Assembly (NCBI GenBank): GCA_038214535.1
Contig: JBBQRS010000077.1
Span: 1 to 22,999, forward strand
Source of the DNA: JBBQRS01 sp038214535
Lineage (GTDB): Bacteria; Chloroflexota; Anaerolineae; CG2-30-64-16
Reading direction: 5' to 3'
Length of the DNA stretch: 22,999 nt
Notes under the pieces: generated by a model
The model's input: the letters and a program-made list of their open reading frames with translations, nothing else
Told to the model about the DNA's origin: nothing
The model's database searches: none
Program-made: the position numbers and the translations under genes
In this document: piece after piece, positions 22,488 through 22,999 of the stretch
Position numbering within the stretch: the stretch's first letter is position 1
Layout of the letters: each line of letters starts with the position of its first letter

Positions 22488-22999
22488 CGCCCGCCCCCTT
22501 CGTAATACACCCATCGGTCTGAGGACTTGAACAGGATCAACGTCAACACGAACACGATGATGAACAAGATCCACGCCATCGCCGAAGCCAGGCCCATCTT
22601 GAAGTATGAGAACGCGTTGCGGTAAAGCAACAGCACGTAGAACAGCGTCGAATCCAGCGGGCCGCCCTGCCCGCCCGTCATCACATATGCCGATGTGAAA
22701 TACTGGAACGCAGCGATCATATCAATCACGAAATTGAAGAAGATAGACGGCGTCAGCAACGGGATCGTGATCTTAAAAATCTTGGCGAGGCTGCCCGCGC
22801 CGTCCAGATCCGCCGCCTCATATAGATGTTGTGGAATGTCTTGCAGTCCAGCCAGGAAAATCACGATCCCACCACCTGCCGCCCACAGGCTCATGATAAT
22901 CAGCGACGGTTTCGACCAGGTCGGACTGGACATCCAACCCAGCGCAGGCAACCCCAGGTTTCGCAGCACCTCGTTCGCCAACCCGTACTGCGGATTCAA
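22484..22999 (-). CDS. Sugar ABC transporter permease, MalF/UgpA type (5' end missing)
   Basis: C-terminal ~171 residues of a MalF-like permease; the frame is open to the right edge, so the start is outside the window. A TTG at 22999 is probably an internal Leu. Visible parts: a span near LIIMSLWAAGGGIVIFLAGL, the EAA loop YEAADLDGAGSLAKIFKITIP (about 61-81 of the visible part) and two further spans, ending RWVYYEGGGR. The tail matches the equivalent end of the other MalF-like permease (RWVFYGGDSK). Its last bases overlap the MalG-like gene. Confidence 0.92.
   Translation of the reverse strand: MNPQYGLANEVLRNLGLPALGWMSSPTWSKPSLIIMSLWAAGGGIVIFLAGLQDIPQHLYEAADLDGAGSLAKIFKITIPLLTPSIFFNFVIDMIAAFQYFTSAYVMTGGQGGPLDSTLFYVLLLYRNAFSYFKMGLASAMAWILFIIVFVLTLILFKSSDRWVYYEGGGR

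Overview
The window is GC-rich, almost wall-to-wall bacterial coding sequence with short gaps. It is typical of the sugar-utilisation regions of a Chloroflexota (Anaerolineae-like) genome. That assignment is an inference from the gene repertoire (MalF/MalG-type ABC permeases without a local ATPase, Gfo/Idh, DegT and PIG-L families) and from the style of the intergenic palindromes; there is no rRNA or other marker gene here. No tRNA, rRNA, CRISPR, integrase, transposase or phage gene was seen.

Left block (1-3205, + strand): the 3' part of a family 1 sugar-binding lipoprotein, followed by two inner-membrane permeases (MalF-like and MalG-like, ATGA overlap). It ends in a perfect 15-bp hairpin. 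Converging on it from the right are two minus-strand sugar-acid genes: a D-2-hydroxyacid dehydrogenase (4076-5062) and a KDPG/KHG-type aldolase (3278-3952). Together these read as an uptake plus oxidised-sugar catabolism unit.

Centre (5063-7348): a 265-bp divergent control region carries an outward promoter for each side. It drives a two-gene plus-strand operon: a CE4-type polysaccharide deacetylase and, coupled by an ATGA overlap, a radical SAM/SPASM protein with an AbrB-like N-terminal segment. A dyad symmetry overlaps the -10 of the plus-strand promoter.

Right block (7332-22999, - strand): twelve co-directional genes. In transcription order they are a MalF-like permease (cut by the window edge), a MalG-like permease, a DegT-type PLP aminotransferase, a nucleotidyltransferase-fold protein, a Gfo/Idh dehydrogenase, an MFS transporter, a NagB-like protein, a PIG-L deacetylase, an Eis-like N-acetyltransferase, a NodB-fold deacetylase-like protein, a clan GH-D alpha-galactosidase-like hydrolase, an M28-type metallopeptidase-like protein and an unrecognised probably all-alpha protein (thirteen counting the partial gene). 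The content points to uptake and processing of an amino- or acetylated sugar or glycan. Several enzymes have changed key residues: the NagB-like protein, the nucleotidyltransferase and the Gfo/Idh protein.

The most striking non-coding pattern is that most gaps of about 70 bp or more hold a long inverted or degenerate repeat, of differing sequence families. Two of these look like the same module with a different central segment. The best candidates for an undescribed system are the deacetylase plus AbrB-radical SAM/SPASM pair, and the aminosugar-tailoring gene set between 12.6 and 21.5 kb.
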